Assembly (NCBI GenBank): GCA_036676415.1
Contig: JAKFCX010000060.1
Location: 1 to 64,000 of the forward strand
From: JAEZDC01 sp036676415
GTDB lineage: Bacteria > Bacteroidota > Bacteroidia > Chitinophagales > Chitinophagaceae
DNA length: 64,000 nt
Direction of reading: 5' to 3'
Made by a program: the position numbers and the translations under genes. Shown here piece by piece: positions 50,112-58,451 of the stretch; the stretch's first letter is position 1, and every line of letters begins with the position of its first letter. The notes under the pieces were generated by a model that was given only the letters and a program-made list of their open reading frames with translations, was not told where the DNA came from and made no database searches.

Positions 50112-52518
50112 AGTGGAAGACATATTACCAATACTTGATATCGAACATGATGCGATCGTCTCAAAGATGGGAGACCTTACTGTGGGATTCAAACTGAAGT
50201 TGCCGGAGATATTTACCATGAGTGACCAGGATTATGAGGCGCTGCATCATACATGGATCAAAGCGATAAAAGTGTTACCGAGGCATTCAGTGTTGCACAA
50301 GCAGGATTGGTTTGTTGAGTCGAATTATGCTGCGAATTTTAAAGGTGCCGACAGCTTCCTCTCACGCAGCAGTGAAAGATTTTTTAATGAAAGACCTTAC
50401 CTCGACCATTCATGTTACCTGTTTCTTACTATGAAACCTAAAGGGAGAAAGATTTCAACTTCTCTCGTGTCGGGTTTATTAAGGAGGTCCATTATACCGG
50501 AGGAAACACTGGACCAGAAATCATTCCTGGATTTCTTAAATAATGTAGGACAGTTTCAGAAGATCATCGAAGACAGTGGCCTCGTGTCAATGGAACGATT
50601 GAATGATGCAGCACTGTCCGATGTAGTGATGAAATTCTTATCGTTGGGGCACGACAAAGTTTTAAGAGATATTTCATTTGATGAATACATACAAGTCGGA
50701 GAAAATTTCCTGCAACTTTTTACTTTGGCAGACGCTGAATGTTTGCCTGCTATCTGCGGATCGCGGATCAACTATGACAAGTTCTCAACTGATAAAACAA
50801 AATTCAGTGTTGGCTTCGCGTCGCCTGTCGGTCAACTGCTCTCCTGTAATCATATCTATAACCAGTATGTATTTGTTGAAGATGCACATAAGACAATTCA
50901 GAAATTAGAAAGTAAGAAATTACGATTACAATCGCTATCCGCATACAGCCGCGAGAACCTCATCGCTAAGGACGCAACAGATGCATTTCTAAACGAGGCC
51001 ATCGCAGAACAACGGCTCCCGGTAAAGGTCCATTTCAATATTATCAGCTGGACAGACGACGGGTCAAGATTAAAAGATATCCGAAACCAGACTTCTTCTG
51101 CTATCACGCAAATGGATGCAGTACCAAAGATTGAAACAGCAGGCGCTCCGCAAATTTACTGGGCTGGTATCCCAGGCAATGCTGCAGATTTCCCCATGAA
51201 TGAAGCGTTTGATACATTCTCACCACAAGCCTGCTGTTTTTTCAATCTTGAAACCAACTACCGCTCCTCTATCAGTCCGGTTGGTATAAGGTTAGGTGAC
51301 AGGCTCAGTGGTGTGCCGGTGCATGTAGATATTTCGGACGAGCCGATGGAAAAAGGTATCTGCACCAACCGGAATAAGTTTATCCTGGGCCCTTCAGGAA
51401 GCGGTAAATCCTTTTTCACCAATCACATGGTTCGTAGCTATTATGAGCAGGGAACGCATATTGTGCTCGTCGACGTAGGTCATTCGTACAAGGGGCTGTG
51501 TGACCTGGCGGGAGGATATTACTTCACTTACTCGGAGTTGCAACCGATTCGTTTCAATCCATTCTATATTAGCGAAGGCGATGTGCTGGATACAGAGAAG
51601 AAAGAAAGTATCAAGACCTTGTTGCTGGCTTTATGGAAGAAAGATGATGAAAGCTTCAACCGTTCCGAATACGTCGCGTTATCTAATGCACTGCAACTTT
51701 ATTTTGATCGTGAGGTGGCATTCAGATGTTTTGATTCCTTCTACGAATTCCTGCAGGGTGAGTTTGTTGAAGTTCTTAGTCGTGATGGTGTGAAGGAAAA
51801 GGATTTTGATGTCTCGAACTTTCTTTATGTGCTGCGGCCTTATTACAAGGGCGGTGAGTTCGACTATTTGTTGAACGCTACCGAGAACCTCGATTTATTG
51901 GGTCAACGGCTTATCGTGTTTGAGCTGGACAATATCAAAGACCACCCGATACTCTTTCCTGTTGTTACGATCATCATCATGGAAGTATTCATATCGAAGA
52001 TGCGGAAGCTTCGGGGTGCGCGAAAAATGATACTGATCGAAGAAGCATGGAAAGCGATTGCGAAGGAAGGTATGGCTGAGTATATCAGGTATCTATTTAA
52101 AACGGTGCGTAAGTTTTACGGCGAAGCAGTAGTAGTGACACAGGATATTGAAGATATTATTTCATCCCCTGTTGTCAAGCAGGCAATTATCAATAATAGT
52201 GATTGCAAAATTCTACTTGATCAATCTAAGTTTCAAAACAAGTTTGACCAGATACAGGAGTTACTTGGATTAACAGATAAAGAGAAAGCACTGGTGCTTT
52301 CTATAAACAAAGCCAATGATCCTTTGCGCAGGTATAAAGAAGTTTTCATTTCGCTGGGTGGTGTACTATCAAAGGTCTATAGAACGGAAGTCTCACCGGA
52401 AGAATACCTGGCTTATACGACGGAAGAAAAAGAAAAGATGAAGGTGCAGCAGGCTGCGAAAAAGTTTGGTTCCATTGAACGAGGCATTGCAGCGATCACT
52501 CAAAAAGAAGTAGCATGA
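50104..52518 (+). CDS. traG: TraG, VirB4-like conjugation ATPase
   Basis: 804 residues. The N-terminal half is the TraG-specific domain (L-T-V-G-F-K-L-K-L-P-E-I-F); the C-terminal half is a P-loop ATPase with L-G-P-S-G-S-G-K-S-F (about residues 430-438), D-V-G-H-S-Y-K, R-F-N-P-F, and Walker B M-I-L-I-E-E-A-W-K-A-I. It energises pilus assembly/mating-pair formation at the inner membrane. The full length is present. It overlaps traF (8 bp) and the next gene (4 bp). Confidence 0.94.
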   Translation: MIKVEDILPILDIEHDAIVSKMGDLTVGFKLKLPEIFTMSDQDYEALHHTWIKAIKVLPRHSVLHKQDWFVESNYAANFKGADSFLSRSSERFFNERPYLDHSCYLFLTMKPKGRKISTSLVSGLLRRSIIPEETLDQKSFLDFLNNVGQFQKIIEDSGLVSMERLNDAALSDVVMKFLSLGHDKVLRDISFDEYIQVGENFLQLFTLADAECLPAICGSRINYDKFSTDKTKFSVGFASPVGQLLSCNHIYNQYVFVEDAHKTIQKLESKKLRLQSLSAYSRENLIAKDATDAFLNEAIAEQRLPVKVHFNIISWTDDGSRLKDIRNQTSSAITQMDAVPKIETAGAPQIYWAGIPGNAADFPMNEAFDTFSPQACCFFNLETNYRSSISPVGIRLGDRLSGVPVHVDISDEPMEKGICTNRNKFILGPSGSGKSFFTNHMVRSYYEQGTHIVLVDVGHSYKGLCDLAGGYYFTYSELQPIRFNPFYISEGDVLDTEKKESIKTLLLALWKKDDESFNRSEYVALSNALQLYFDREVAFRCFDSFYEFLQGEFVEVLSRDGVKEKDFDVSNFLYVLRPYYKGGEFDYLLNATENLDLLGQRLIVFELDNIKDHPILFPVVTIIIMEVFISKMRKLRGARKMILIEEAWKAIAKEGMAEYIRYLFKTVRKFYGEAVVVTQDIEDIISSPVVKQAIINNSDCKILLDQSKFQNKFDQIQELLGLTDKEKALVLSINKANDPLRRYKEVFISLGGVLSKVYRTEVSPEEYLAYTTEEKEKMKVQQAAKKFGSIERGIAAITQKEVA

Positions 52519-53177
52519 AAAAGATTTTGTTGATGGTGGTGTTCGTGGTAATGGTGCATGGTGTGAATGCGCAGACTGGTATACTGGAAATTATCAAGGC
52601 AGGTGTCGTGAAAGTTATAAAGGCTGTCGACCTGAAGATCCAAAGGTTGCAGAATAAAACGATCTGGCTGCAAAATGCACAGAAAAGCCTCGAGAATAAA
52701 ATGGCTGAACTGAAACTGAATGATATCAGCAGCTGGATTGAAAAACAAAAGAAGTTGTATGCAGATTACTATGATGAACTCTGGAAAATAAAGAGGGCGA
52801 TCGGCCATTACCAGAAAGTGCGTGATGTAGTTAACAAGCAGGTGAGCCTCGTCTCCGAATATTCCAGGGCGTATAACCTATCGCGGCAGGATCAGCATTT
52901 TTCTTCGGGCGAACTCGACTATATGGCCAATGTATACAATGGGATCATCGAAGAGAGCCTGAAAAATATTGAGGAACTGCAACTGGTCATTAACGCTTAC
53001 TCGACACAGATGAGTGATGCGAAAAGACTGGAGATCATTCACGAGGTGGCTGAGAAAATGGATCAGCATCTTGCGGACCTAAGATCTTTTAACCAGCACA
53101 ACATCAAGCTGAGCCTGCAGCGTGCGAAGGATAAAAATGACATCGATGTTGTGAGAAAATTATACGGCTTACAATGA
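52515..53177 (+). CDS. traI: TraI-like periplasmic conjugation protein (DUF4141), first of three paralogues
   Basis: 220 residues with a signal peptide (1-20, ending V-N-A-Q). The mature part is long alpha-helix: D-L-K-I-Q-R-L-Q-N-K-T-I-W-L-Q-N-A-Q-K and H-Y-Q-K-V-R-D-V-V-N-K. DUF4141/TraI proteins of this phylum look like this and are likened to VirB5. It overlaps traG by 4 bp and the next gene by 4 bp. The next two genes share its Y-x-K-V-x-D, E-x-x-Y-M-x-x-V-Y and M-S-D-x-x-R landmarks. Confidence 0.8.
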   Translation: MKKILLMVVFVVMVHGVNAQTGILEIIKAGVVKVIKAVDLKIQRLQNKTIWLQNAQKSLENKMAELKLNDISSWIEKQKKLYADYYDELWKIKRAIGHYQKVRDVVNKQVSLVSEYSRAYNLSRQDQHFSSGELDYMANVYNGIIEESLKNIEELQLVINAYSTQMSDAKRLEIIHEVAEKMDQHLADLRSFNQHNIKLSLQRAKDKNDIDVVRKLYGLQ

Positions 53178-53809
53178 AAACTCTATTAATAATACTGGTG
53201 CTGTGTTCGCATGTATGTTTCGGGCAAACATCCGCTGAATGGCTACAACAAAAGAAAGTTCAAAAGAAATATTTGCTCCAGCAGATAGCTGCACTGAAGA
53301 TGTACGGAAATTATTTATCAAAGGGATATGCGATCACCCGCAATGGTTTGAATGTGATCGGTGGGTCGAAACAAGGTTGCTATAACCAGGATGATAAGTT
53401 TTTTGAAAGGCTGCGGATTGTTTCGCCACGTGTTCAGCAGTATAAGCGTGTTGCGGATATAATAGCGATTCACCTACGGGCATCCAAGGCAATTAAGCAG
53501 ACCATGAACTATTCAGTTAATAGTGGACAACTGAAGAGTCAAGAGATTATTTATCTGCAAGGTGTTTTTGACAGACTAGCAGCCGAAAGTGAATCAGATC
53601 TTGACAGGCTAGTGGCTGTAACAACAAGTGCAAAGATTGAAATGTCAGACGATGAACGTATCAAAGAAATCGATAAGCTCTTTGTGCTGGCTATGGACAA
53701 GCAAAGTTTTGTCCAGTCATTTACTATCGGAGTAAAGGGGCTCGTCGTGCAAAGGTTGAATGAGTTGCAGGAAGTAAAAAAATCGAAAACATTAAACGGG
53801 ATAAGATGA
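53174..53809 (+). CDS. TraI-like periplasmic protein, second paralogue
   Basis: 211 residues; signal peptide ending C-F-G-Q. The mature helical protein keeps the shared landmarks (Q-Q-Y-K-R-V-A-D-I-I-A, L-Q-G-V-F-D-R-L, M-S-D-D-E-R-I-K-E-I-D). Relatives are sometimes annotated TerB-family, but no tellurite-resistance role follows from the context. Overlaps both neighbours by 4 bp (ATGA), so all three are translated together. Confidence 0.75.
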   Translation: MKTLLIILVLCSHVCFGQTSAEWLQQKKVQKKYLLQQIAALKMYGNYLSKGYAITRNGLNVIGGSKQGCYNQDDKFFERLRIVSPRVQQYKRVADIIAIHLRASKAIKQTMNYSVNSGQLKSQEIIYLQGVFDRLAAESESDLDRLVAVTTSAKIEMSDDERIKEIDKLFVLAMDKQSFVQSFTIGVKGLVVQRLNELQEVKKSKTLNGIR

Positions 53810-54429
53810 GAAAGATTGTAGTGTTGATGGGCTTGATGTTAACAGGTGTTTGTTCTTTTTCACAATCACAGGAAGCGCAGCAATTATTGCTGAACGTGGA
53901 GAAGCTGGCGCAGTTAAAAGGGATACTTCGCGATATGTATAGGGGCTATGAAATTGTGAGCAAGGGATACAATACCGTGCGTGATATATCGAAAGGAAAT
54001 TTTAACCTGCACGAAACTTTCCTGGATAAGATGATGCAGGTGAGCCCGGCTGTAAAGCAGTATAGGAAGGTGGCAGATATCATAAGCTACCAGGGTAAGA
54101 TTGTAAAGGAGTACAAATCTGCATTTCAGCAATTCCAGGCTTCTGATCTGTTTAATGAAAATGAAATCACCTATATGGGGAATGTGTATGGTCACCTCTT
54201 CGACGAGAGTGTCAAAAACCTGGATGAACTCATCATGATCATCACTACAGGCAAAGTTCGTATGAGCGATGAAGAGCGGATCAAAGCAATCGACCGCATT
54301 TTCGCTGATATGGAGGATAAGCTGGTATTTCTCCGAAGTTTTAATAAAGGAACAAAGGTGTTGGCGGTGCAACGGCATTATGAAAGAACGGAGGTAGAGA
54401 CCTCGGGGAAACTGAACGGTATCAGGTAA
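53806..54429 (+). CDS. TraI-like periplasmic protein, third paralogue
   Basis: 207 residues; signal peptide ending S-F-S-Q. Shares K-G-Y-N-T-V-R-D-I, K-Q-Y-R-K-V-A-D-I-I-S-Y, Y-M-G-N-V-Y-G-H-L and M-S-D-E-E-R-I-K-A-I-D with the two preceding proteins, and ends in K-L-N-G-I-R as does the second (T-L-N-G-I-R), so these two are the closest pair. Probably a component of the same periplasmic complex. Confidence 0.75.
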   Translation: MRKIVVLMGLMLTGVCSFSQSQEAQQLLLNVEKLAQLKGILRDMYRGYEIVSKGYNTVRDISKGNFNLHETFLDKMMQVSPAVKQYRKVADIISYQGKIVKEYKSAFQQFQASDLFNENEITYMGNVYGHLFDESVKNLDELIMIITTGKVRMSDEERIKAIDRIFADMEDKLVFLRSFNKGTKVLAVQRHYERTEVETSGKLNGIR

Positions 54430-54449
54430 GCACTATTAAAACGTGTGGT

Positions 54450-55628
54450 ATGATAAAGTGTGTTTGGATGTTAATGATGACGCTGTTGCCTTGTGTAACA
54501 TTTGCGCAGGACGGGGGATTTGCAGATGAGATCAAAAGCCTTCACCTCATACTGGAACAGTTGTATGATGATATGCTGCCACTCTGCAGTAAACTCATTG
54601 GTGTCGGAAGAGGCATCGCCGGCTTTGCAGCACTCTGGTATATTGCTTCACGCGTATGGCGTCATATTGCTAATTCAGAGCCGATCGACTTCTATCCTTT
54701 GTTCCGTCCCTTTGTTTTAGGCTTTGCAATTTTGATCTTTCCCTCAGTCATTGCAATGATCAATGGTGTAATGAAACCTACGGTAACAGGTACTGCAGCC
54801 ATGGTAGAAGATTCCAATAAATCAATTGCGGAGTTGCTCCGCATGAAAGAAGAGGCGATAAAGAAAACGAATGTTTGGCAGATGTATGTGGGGGAGACAG
54901 GAAGCGGTGATCGCGATAAATGGTATAAGTACACACACCCGGATGAAGCGCCATCTGATGAAGGAATATTTGAAGGTATCGGCAACGATATCAAATTCGC
55001 TATGGCCAAGGCGAGCTATAATTTCCGTAACGCAGTCAAGCAATGGTTGAGTGAGTTACTAAGAATATTGTATGAGGCTGCCGCACTTTGTATTAATACG
55101 ATCAGAACATTCTATCTCATCGTGCTTGCTATACTAGGACCGCTCGTTTTTGGTATCGCTGTCTTTGACGGATTTCAACATACGCTCACAGTATGGATCG
55201 CAAGATATATGAATGTCTTTCTCTGGCTGCCCGTCGCGAATTTATTCGGCAGTATCATCGGCAAGATCCAGGAGAATATGCTGAAGCTGGACATGTCACA
55301 AATTCAAAATTCAGGCGATACGTTCTTTTCATCTACTGATACGGCTTACCTCATATTCATGATCATCGGTATCGTCGGATACTTCACCGTTCCTTCTGTC
55401 GCCAACTATATTGTTCATGCGGGAGGTGGTAATACACTACTCTATAAAGTGACTTCACTCACGATGAATTCTTCGCAGTCAATTATGCAGGGCGGTGCAA
55501 CAATGACAAAAGATGTGTATGGGGATGCGGCAGGTATGGTGCGCAATAGTATGTCAACTCAAGGTAGTGCAGGCGGATATTTTGGCAATGATAACGGTTA
55601 TATGAAAGATAAATTGACAGGAAAATGA
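54450..55628 (+). CDS. traJ: TraJ, conjugative transfer membrane protein
   Basis: 392 residues. A cleavable signal peptide (ending F-A-Q), then multiple membrane helices (around 50-70, 85-105, 210-245, 295-320). Conserved stretches include D-F-Y-P-L-F-R-P-F-V-L-G-F, G-P-L-V-F-G-I-A-V-F-D-G-F and V-P-S-V-A-N-Y-I-V-H-A-G-G, the family signature. TraJ corresponds to VirB6, the inner-membrane channel component. It begins 20 bp after the third TraI-like gene and overlaps traK by 4 bp. Confidence 0.9.
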   Translation: MIKCVWMLMMTLLPCVTFAQDGGFADEIKSLHLILEQLYDDMLPLCSKLIGVGRGIAGFAALWYIASRVWRHIANSEPIDFYPLFRPFVLGFAILIFPSVIAMINGVMKPTVTGTAAMVEDSNKSIAELLRMKEEAIKKTNVWQMYVGETGSGDRDKWYKYTHPDEAPSDEGIFEGIGNDIKFAMAKASYNFRNAVKQWLSELLRILYEAAALCINTIRTFYLIVLAILGPLVFGIAVFDGFQHTLTVWIARYMNVFLWLPVANLFGSIIGKIQENMLKLDMSQIQNSGDTFFSSTDTAYLIFMIIGIVGYFTVPSVANYIVHAGGGNTLLYKVTSLTMNSSQSIMQGGATMTKDVYGDAAGMVRNSMSTQGSAGGYFGNDNGYMKDKLTGK

Positions 55629-56245
55629 TGTTTACGAAAGTGAAAAATATTGATGCAGCATTCAGGCAGCTGAAGTTCTCGATGCTACTGATCGTTGCAG
55701 GATGCTTTCTGCTTTGCGGTTTTGTTCTCTACAAAAGCTACGAGCTTTCTATGAAGCTACAGGATAAAGTGTACGTGATCGCAGGCGATAAAGCGCTGGA
55801 GGCTTTTGCTTCCGGTAGAAAAGATAATATCAAAGTCGAGGCAAGAGATCACGTGCGAATGTTTCACACTTATTTCTTTTCACTCGACCCGGATGATAAG
55901 GTGATCGAAGCAAATATGGTGAAAGCATTTTATCTCGCTGATGGCTCGGCCAAGAGGCAATATGATAACCTGAGGGAGACTGGATATTATTCGCAGGTGA
56001 TATCGGGCAATATCAGCCAGGAGATATCAGTCGATAGCGTGAATGTGGATGTGGCACAAACGCCTTATTATTTCCACTGTTTTGGTACGGTCAGGATCAT
56101 TCGGCCGGCCAGTATCGTAACGCGAAATCTTATTACGGAAGGTTATTTAAGAAATGTATCGCGCTCAGATCATAACCCGCATGGGTTCCTGATCGAAAGA
56201 TGGAGTACAATTGAAAACAGTGATATTAAAACAGAAAGCAGGTGA
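55625..56245 (+). CDS. traK: TraK, conjugative transfer protein
   Basis: 206 residues: cytoplasmic start, one membrane helix (about 20-40, M-L-L-I-V-A-G-C-F-L-L-C-G-F-V-L-Y), then a VirB8/NTF2-like domain with R-D-H-V-R-M-F-H-T-Y-F-F-S-L-D-P-D and Y-F-H-C-F-G-T-V-R-I-I-R, and the end G-F-L-I-E-R-W. The length and motifs are those of Bacteroidetes TraK. Overlaps traJ and the next gene by 4 bp each. Confidence 0.92.
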   Translation: MMFTKVKNIDAAFRQLKFSMLLIVAGCFLLCGFVLYKSYELSMKLQDKVYVIAGDKALEAFASGRKDNIKVEARDHVRMFHTYFFSLDPDDKVIEANMVKAFYLADGSAKRQYDNLRETGYYSQVISGNISQEISVDSVNVDVAQTPYYFHCFGTVRIIRPASIVTRNLITEGYLRNVSRSDHNPHGFLIERWSTIENSDIKTESR

Positions 56246-56658
56246 AATGGTTCAGAGGTGATAAGCAGGTAAAGATTGCTGATAAGGCAGCGCAGGGTGT
56301 GGCTGGTGCCATACTGAAGTTGCAGCGAAAGTTTGCAGTTTCTATGGAACGGTATTCGTCTTCGTGGAGAAGAAAACAGCAAATCATTTTTCTTGCTGCG
56401 GTATCTATCGCATTTATAACAATGAGTATCACCGTACTGGTCACACCATTTAACAGGAAGTATAAGATTGAAAAACCGGCCATGATCATAACAAGCAAAA
56501 AAGAAACGGTTGAGATAATGCCGCGGATTACCGAGGAAGAGTTTCAAAGGGTGCAGGAGTATATATTGAAGTTAGATAGCGTAACGATTCAACAACGTCC
56601 GGGGTTAATGGACAGCCTCCGCATGGTGAAGGAATTATATCATTCAAATTTAAAATGA
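56242..56658 (+). CDS. TraL-like small membrane protein
   Basis: 138 residues from GTG 56242. One membrane helix near residues 48-65 (I-F-L-A-A-V-S-I-A-F-I-T-M-S-I) with a basic N-terminal region, and a C-terminal part rich in charged helix (E-E-F-Q-R-V-Q-E-Y-I-L-K-L-D). Its place between traK and traM, and its size, match TraL; sequence resemblance is weak, so the name rests on order. Overlaps both neighbours by 4 bp. Confidence 0.65.
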   Translation: MKWFRGDKQVKIADKAAQGVAGAILKLQRKFAVSMERYSSSWRRKQQIIFLAAVSIAFITMSITVLVTPFNRKYKIEKPAMIITSKKETVEIMPRITEEEFQRVQEYILKLDSVTIQQRPGLMDSLRMVKELYHSNLK

Positions 56659-57209
56659 GGTGTATGGAAAAGCAAAAGTATTCAGTAAGGTTTCTGCGGC
56701 GAAGGAAGTTTATGATGGTATTACCATTACTCGTGCTACCGTTTCTTACGATGGCGTTCTGGGCGCTGGGTGGCGGTGCGTCAACATCTGAAGTTGCTGT
56801 GAAGAAAGAGGGCTTGAACCTCGAGTTGCCCGACGCGAAGTTGAAGGAAGATAATGCTTTTGATAAGCTGAGTTTTTACAGGCAGGCGGAAAGTGATTCC
56901 ACCCGCTTGAAGGAGATGATGAAGACCGATCCTTATTACCGCAACGAGCTAGAAGATGTTGCCGGTACCACAGGGTATAATATATTAAACGGTTCGCCGT
57001 ATAGTGACTCTGATCCAAATGTCAGGCGCGTGCAGGAGAAGATCAATGAATTGAATTTACAACTAAATCAACCCGCCAAACAGGAAGTTACTGCTGCGAA
57101 AGTAAATTATGTAAGCAGTGATGTCGACAGGCTTGGTGAAATGATGCAGGCAATGAATGCACCAGGTGAAAAGGATATCGCGAAGTGCTATTACTGCCGT
57201 GATACATGA
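56655..57209 (+). CDS. traM: TraM N-terminal part, frameshifted
   Basis: 184 residues: cytoplasmic start, one membrane helix (M-V-L-P-L-L-V-L-P-F-L-T-M-A-F-W-A-L-G-G-G), then a low-complexity periplasmic linker (D-P-Y-Y-R-N; L-Y-N-like N-E-L-N-L-Q-L-N-Q-P). After A-P-G-E-K-D-I-A-K the frame runs into C-Y-Y-C-R-D-T and stops. The conserved TraM core continues in the next frame (57157-57648). Removing one base near 57183-57188 would join the two parts as D-I-A-K-A-I-T-A-V-I-H-E. Either a sequencing error or a real inactivating mutation. Confidence 0.8.
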   Translation: MRCMEKQKYSVRFLRRRKFMMVLPLLVLPFLTMAFWALGGGASTSEVAVKKEGLNLELPDAKLKEDNAFDKLSFYRQAESDSTRLKEMMKTDPYYRNELEDVAGTTGYNILNGSPYSDSDPNVRRVQEKINELNLQLNQPAKQEVTAAKVNYVSSDVDRLGEMMQAMNAPGEKDIAKCYYCRDT

Positions 57210-57648
57210 AACGCAAACCCTTGTTGCCGGCTCAACCGTGAAGTTGAGACTTACTTCTGATGTTTATATCAACGGCATGCTGATTCCTTCCGGTACGTTC
57301 GTGTTTGGTAATACTTCGATGGAAAATGAGAGACTGCTGATCATCATTTCCTCAATCAATTACCGGAATAATCTTTTACCGGTTTCGCTTTCCGTTCATG
57401 ATATCGATGGAGTGGCCGGTGTATATATACCCGGTTCGATTAATCGTGATGTAGCGAAACAATCCGCGGACCAAAGCTTAAGTGGCATTGACCTGGTAAC
57501 AATGGATCCCTCTATCCGGGCCCAGGCTACTGCAGCCGGAATCGGTGCGGTCAAGACGCTCCTTTCAAAGAAAGTGAAGCTGGTCAAAGTAACAGTGAAG
57601 GCAGGCTACAGGGTTTTACTTAAAGACAATAACCAACAAAATTACTGA
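57157..57648 (+). CDS. traM: TraM C-terminal part, in a shifted frame
   Basis: Carries the conserved TraM core: A-V-I-H-E-T-Q-T-L-V-A-G-S-T-V-K-L-R-L, G-M-L-I-P-S-G-T-F-V-F-G, and L-P-V-S-L-S-V-H-D-I-D-G-V-A-G-V-Y-I-P-G. This is a VirB10-like periplasmic domain. The nominal ATG at 57157 is not a natural start, since the preceding residues in this frame are unlike TraM until about 57189. It is the second half of the broken gene. Followed 1 bp later by traN. Confidence 0.8.
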   Translation: MHQVKRISRSAITAVIHETQTLVAGSTVKLRLTSDVYINGMLIPSGTFVFGNTSMENERLLIIISSINYRNNLLPVSLSVHDIDGVAGVYIPGSINRDVAKQSADQSLSGIDLVTMDPSIRAQATAAGIGAVKTLLSKKVKLVKVTVKAGYRVLLKDNNQQNY

Positions 57649-57649
57649 G

Positions 57650-58447
57650 ATGAAAAGTGCAATGATAATGATGTGCGTTGTATTCGCATACAGTGTATTC
57701 GGACAAACGGTGCAGACAAAAGCAGTATTTAAAGCAACGAAAATAGAAGTGACTTATAACAAAACGACCAACCTTGTTTTTCCAGCTGCAATCACATCTG
57801 TTGACAGGGGGAGCCAGGATATACTTGTTCAAAAAGCAACAGGTGGAGATAATGTGTTACGTGTAAAGGCCGATGTCAAAAATTTTATAGAAACAAATTT
57901 AAGTGTGATCACAGCGGATGGCCAACTCTTCTCCTTCGTAGTGAACTATGCAGAGCATCCCGCGGAGCTGAATATTACTGTTGAAGGTGATGTGCAGGCT
58001 TCATCCGTTCCTGCGGGCGGGCAGGTCAACTTTACGGATGTGATTATAAAGAGGCGAGGTAATGTTCGCTCGTTGAAAGATGAAAGTTCGAAGGTGACAT
58101 TGAAGTTAAAAGGGTTTTATGTGAAGGATGAAATTATTTTTTGCAAGCTATACATGAGTAACGAATCGAATATTAATTATGACATTGACCAGTTTCATTT
58201 TTATATCAGGGATAAGAGGAAGTCAAAGCGAACTGCCTCACAGGAAGTTGTTATCGCGCCTGTTTCCATTGCCGGAGATACAGGAACGATACAGTCAGGT
58301 GCGTCAAGAACGGTGGTTGTTGCCTTGCCAAAATTCACCATTCCTGAGGGGAAGCTCGTGGTGGTTGAAATGATGGAACGTAATGGTGGCAGGCATTTGT
58401 TTTTGCGCGCTAAGAATCGCCATGTGATGAAAGCAAGACAGTTGTAA
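57650..58447 (+). CDS. traN: TraN, conjugative transfer protein (DUF4138)
   Basis: 265 residues with a signal peptide (ending V-F-G-Q). The DUF4138 core shows T-K-I-E-V-T-Y-N-K-T-T-N-L-V-F-P-A-A-I, then V-D-R-G-S-Q-D-I-L-V-Q-K-A and T-A-D-G-Q-L-F-S-F-V-V-N-Y. TraN corresponds to the VirB9-type component of the envelope channel. Complete and shorter than some relatives. It is followed 4 bp later by a gene not assigned to the mating channel; TraO and later Tra proteins are not seen. Confidence 0.92.
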   Translation: MKSAMIMMCVVFAYSVFGQTVQTKAVFKATKIEVTYNKTTNLVFPAAITSVDRGSQDILVQKATGGDNVLRVKADVKNFIETNLSVITADGQLFSFVVNYAEHPAELNITVEGDVQASSVPAGGQVNFTDVIIKRRGNVRSLKDESSKVTLKLKGFYVKDEIIFCKLYMSNESNINYDIDQFHFYIRDKRKSKRTASQEVVIAPVSIAGDTGTIQSGASRTVVVALPKFTIPEGKLVVVEMMERNGGRHLFLRAKNRHVMKARQL

Positions 58448-58451
58448 GACG

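Noticed and set aside
53174..53809. Tellurite resistance (TerB) function for the second TraI-like protein
   Set aside because: The name is carried by some relatives, but the signal peptide, tra operon context and paralogy with TraI argue for a transfer role.
57157..57209. Programmed frameshifting in traM
   Set aside because: No slippery heptamer or following stem-loop is evident, and other TraM proteins are encoded in one frame; a simple indel is more likely.
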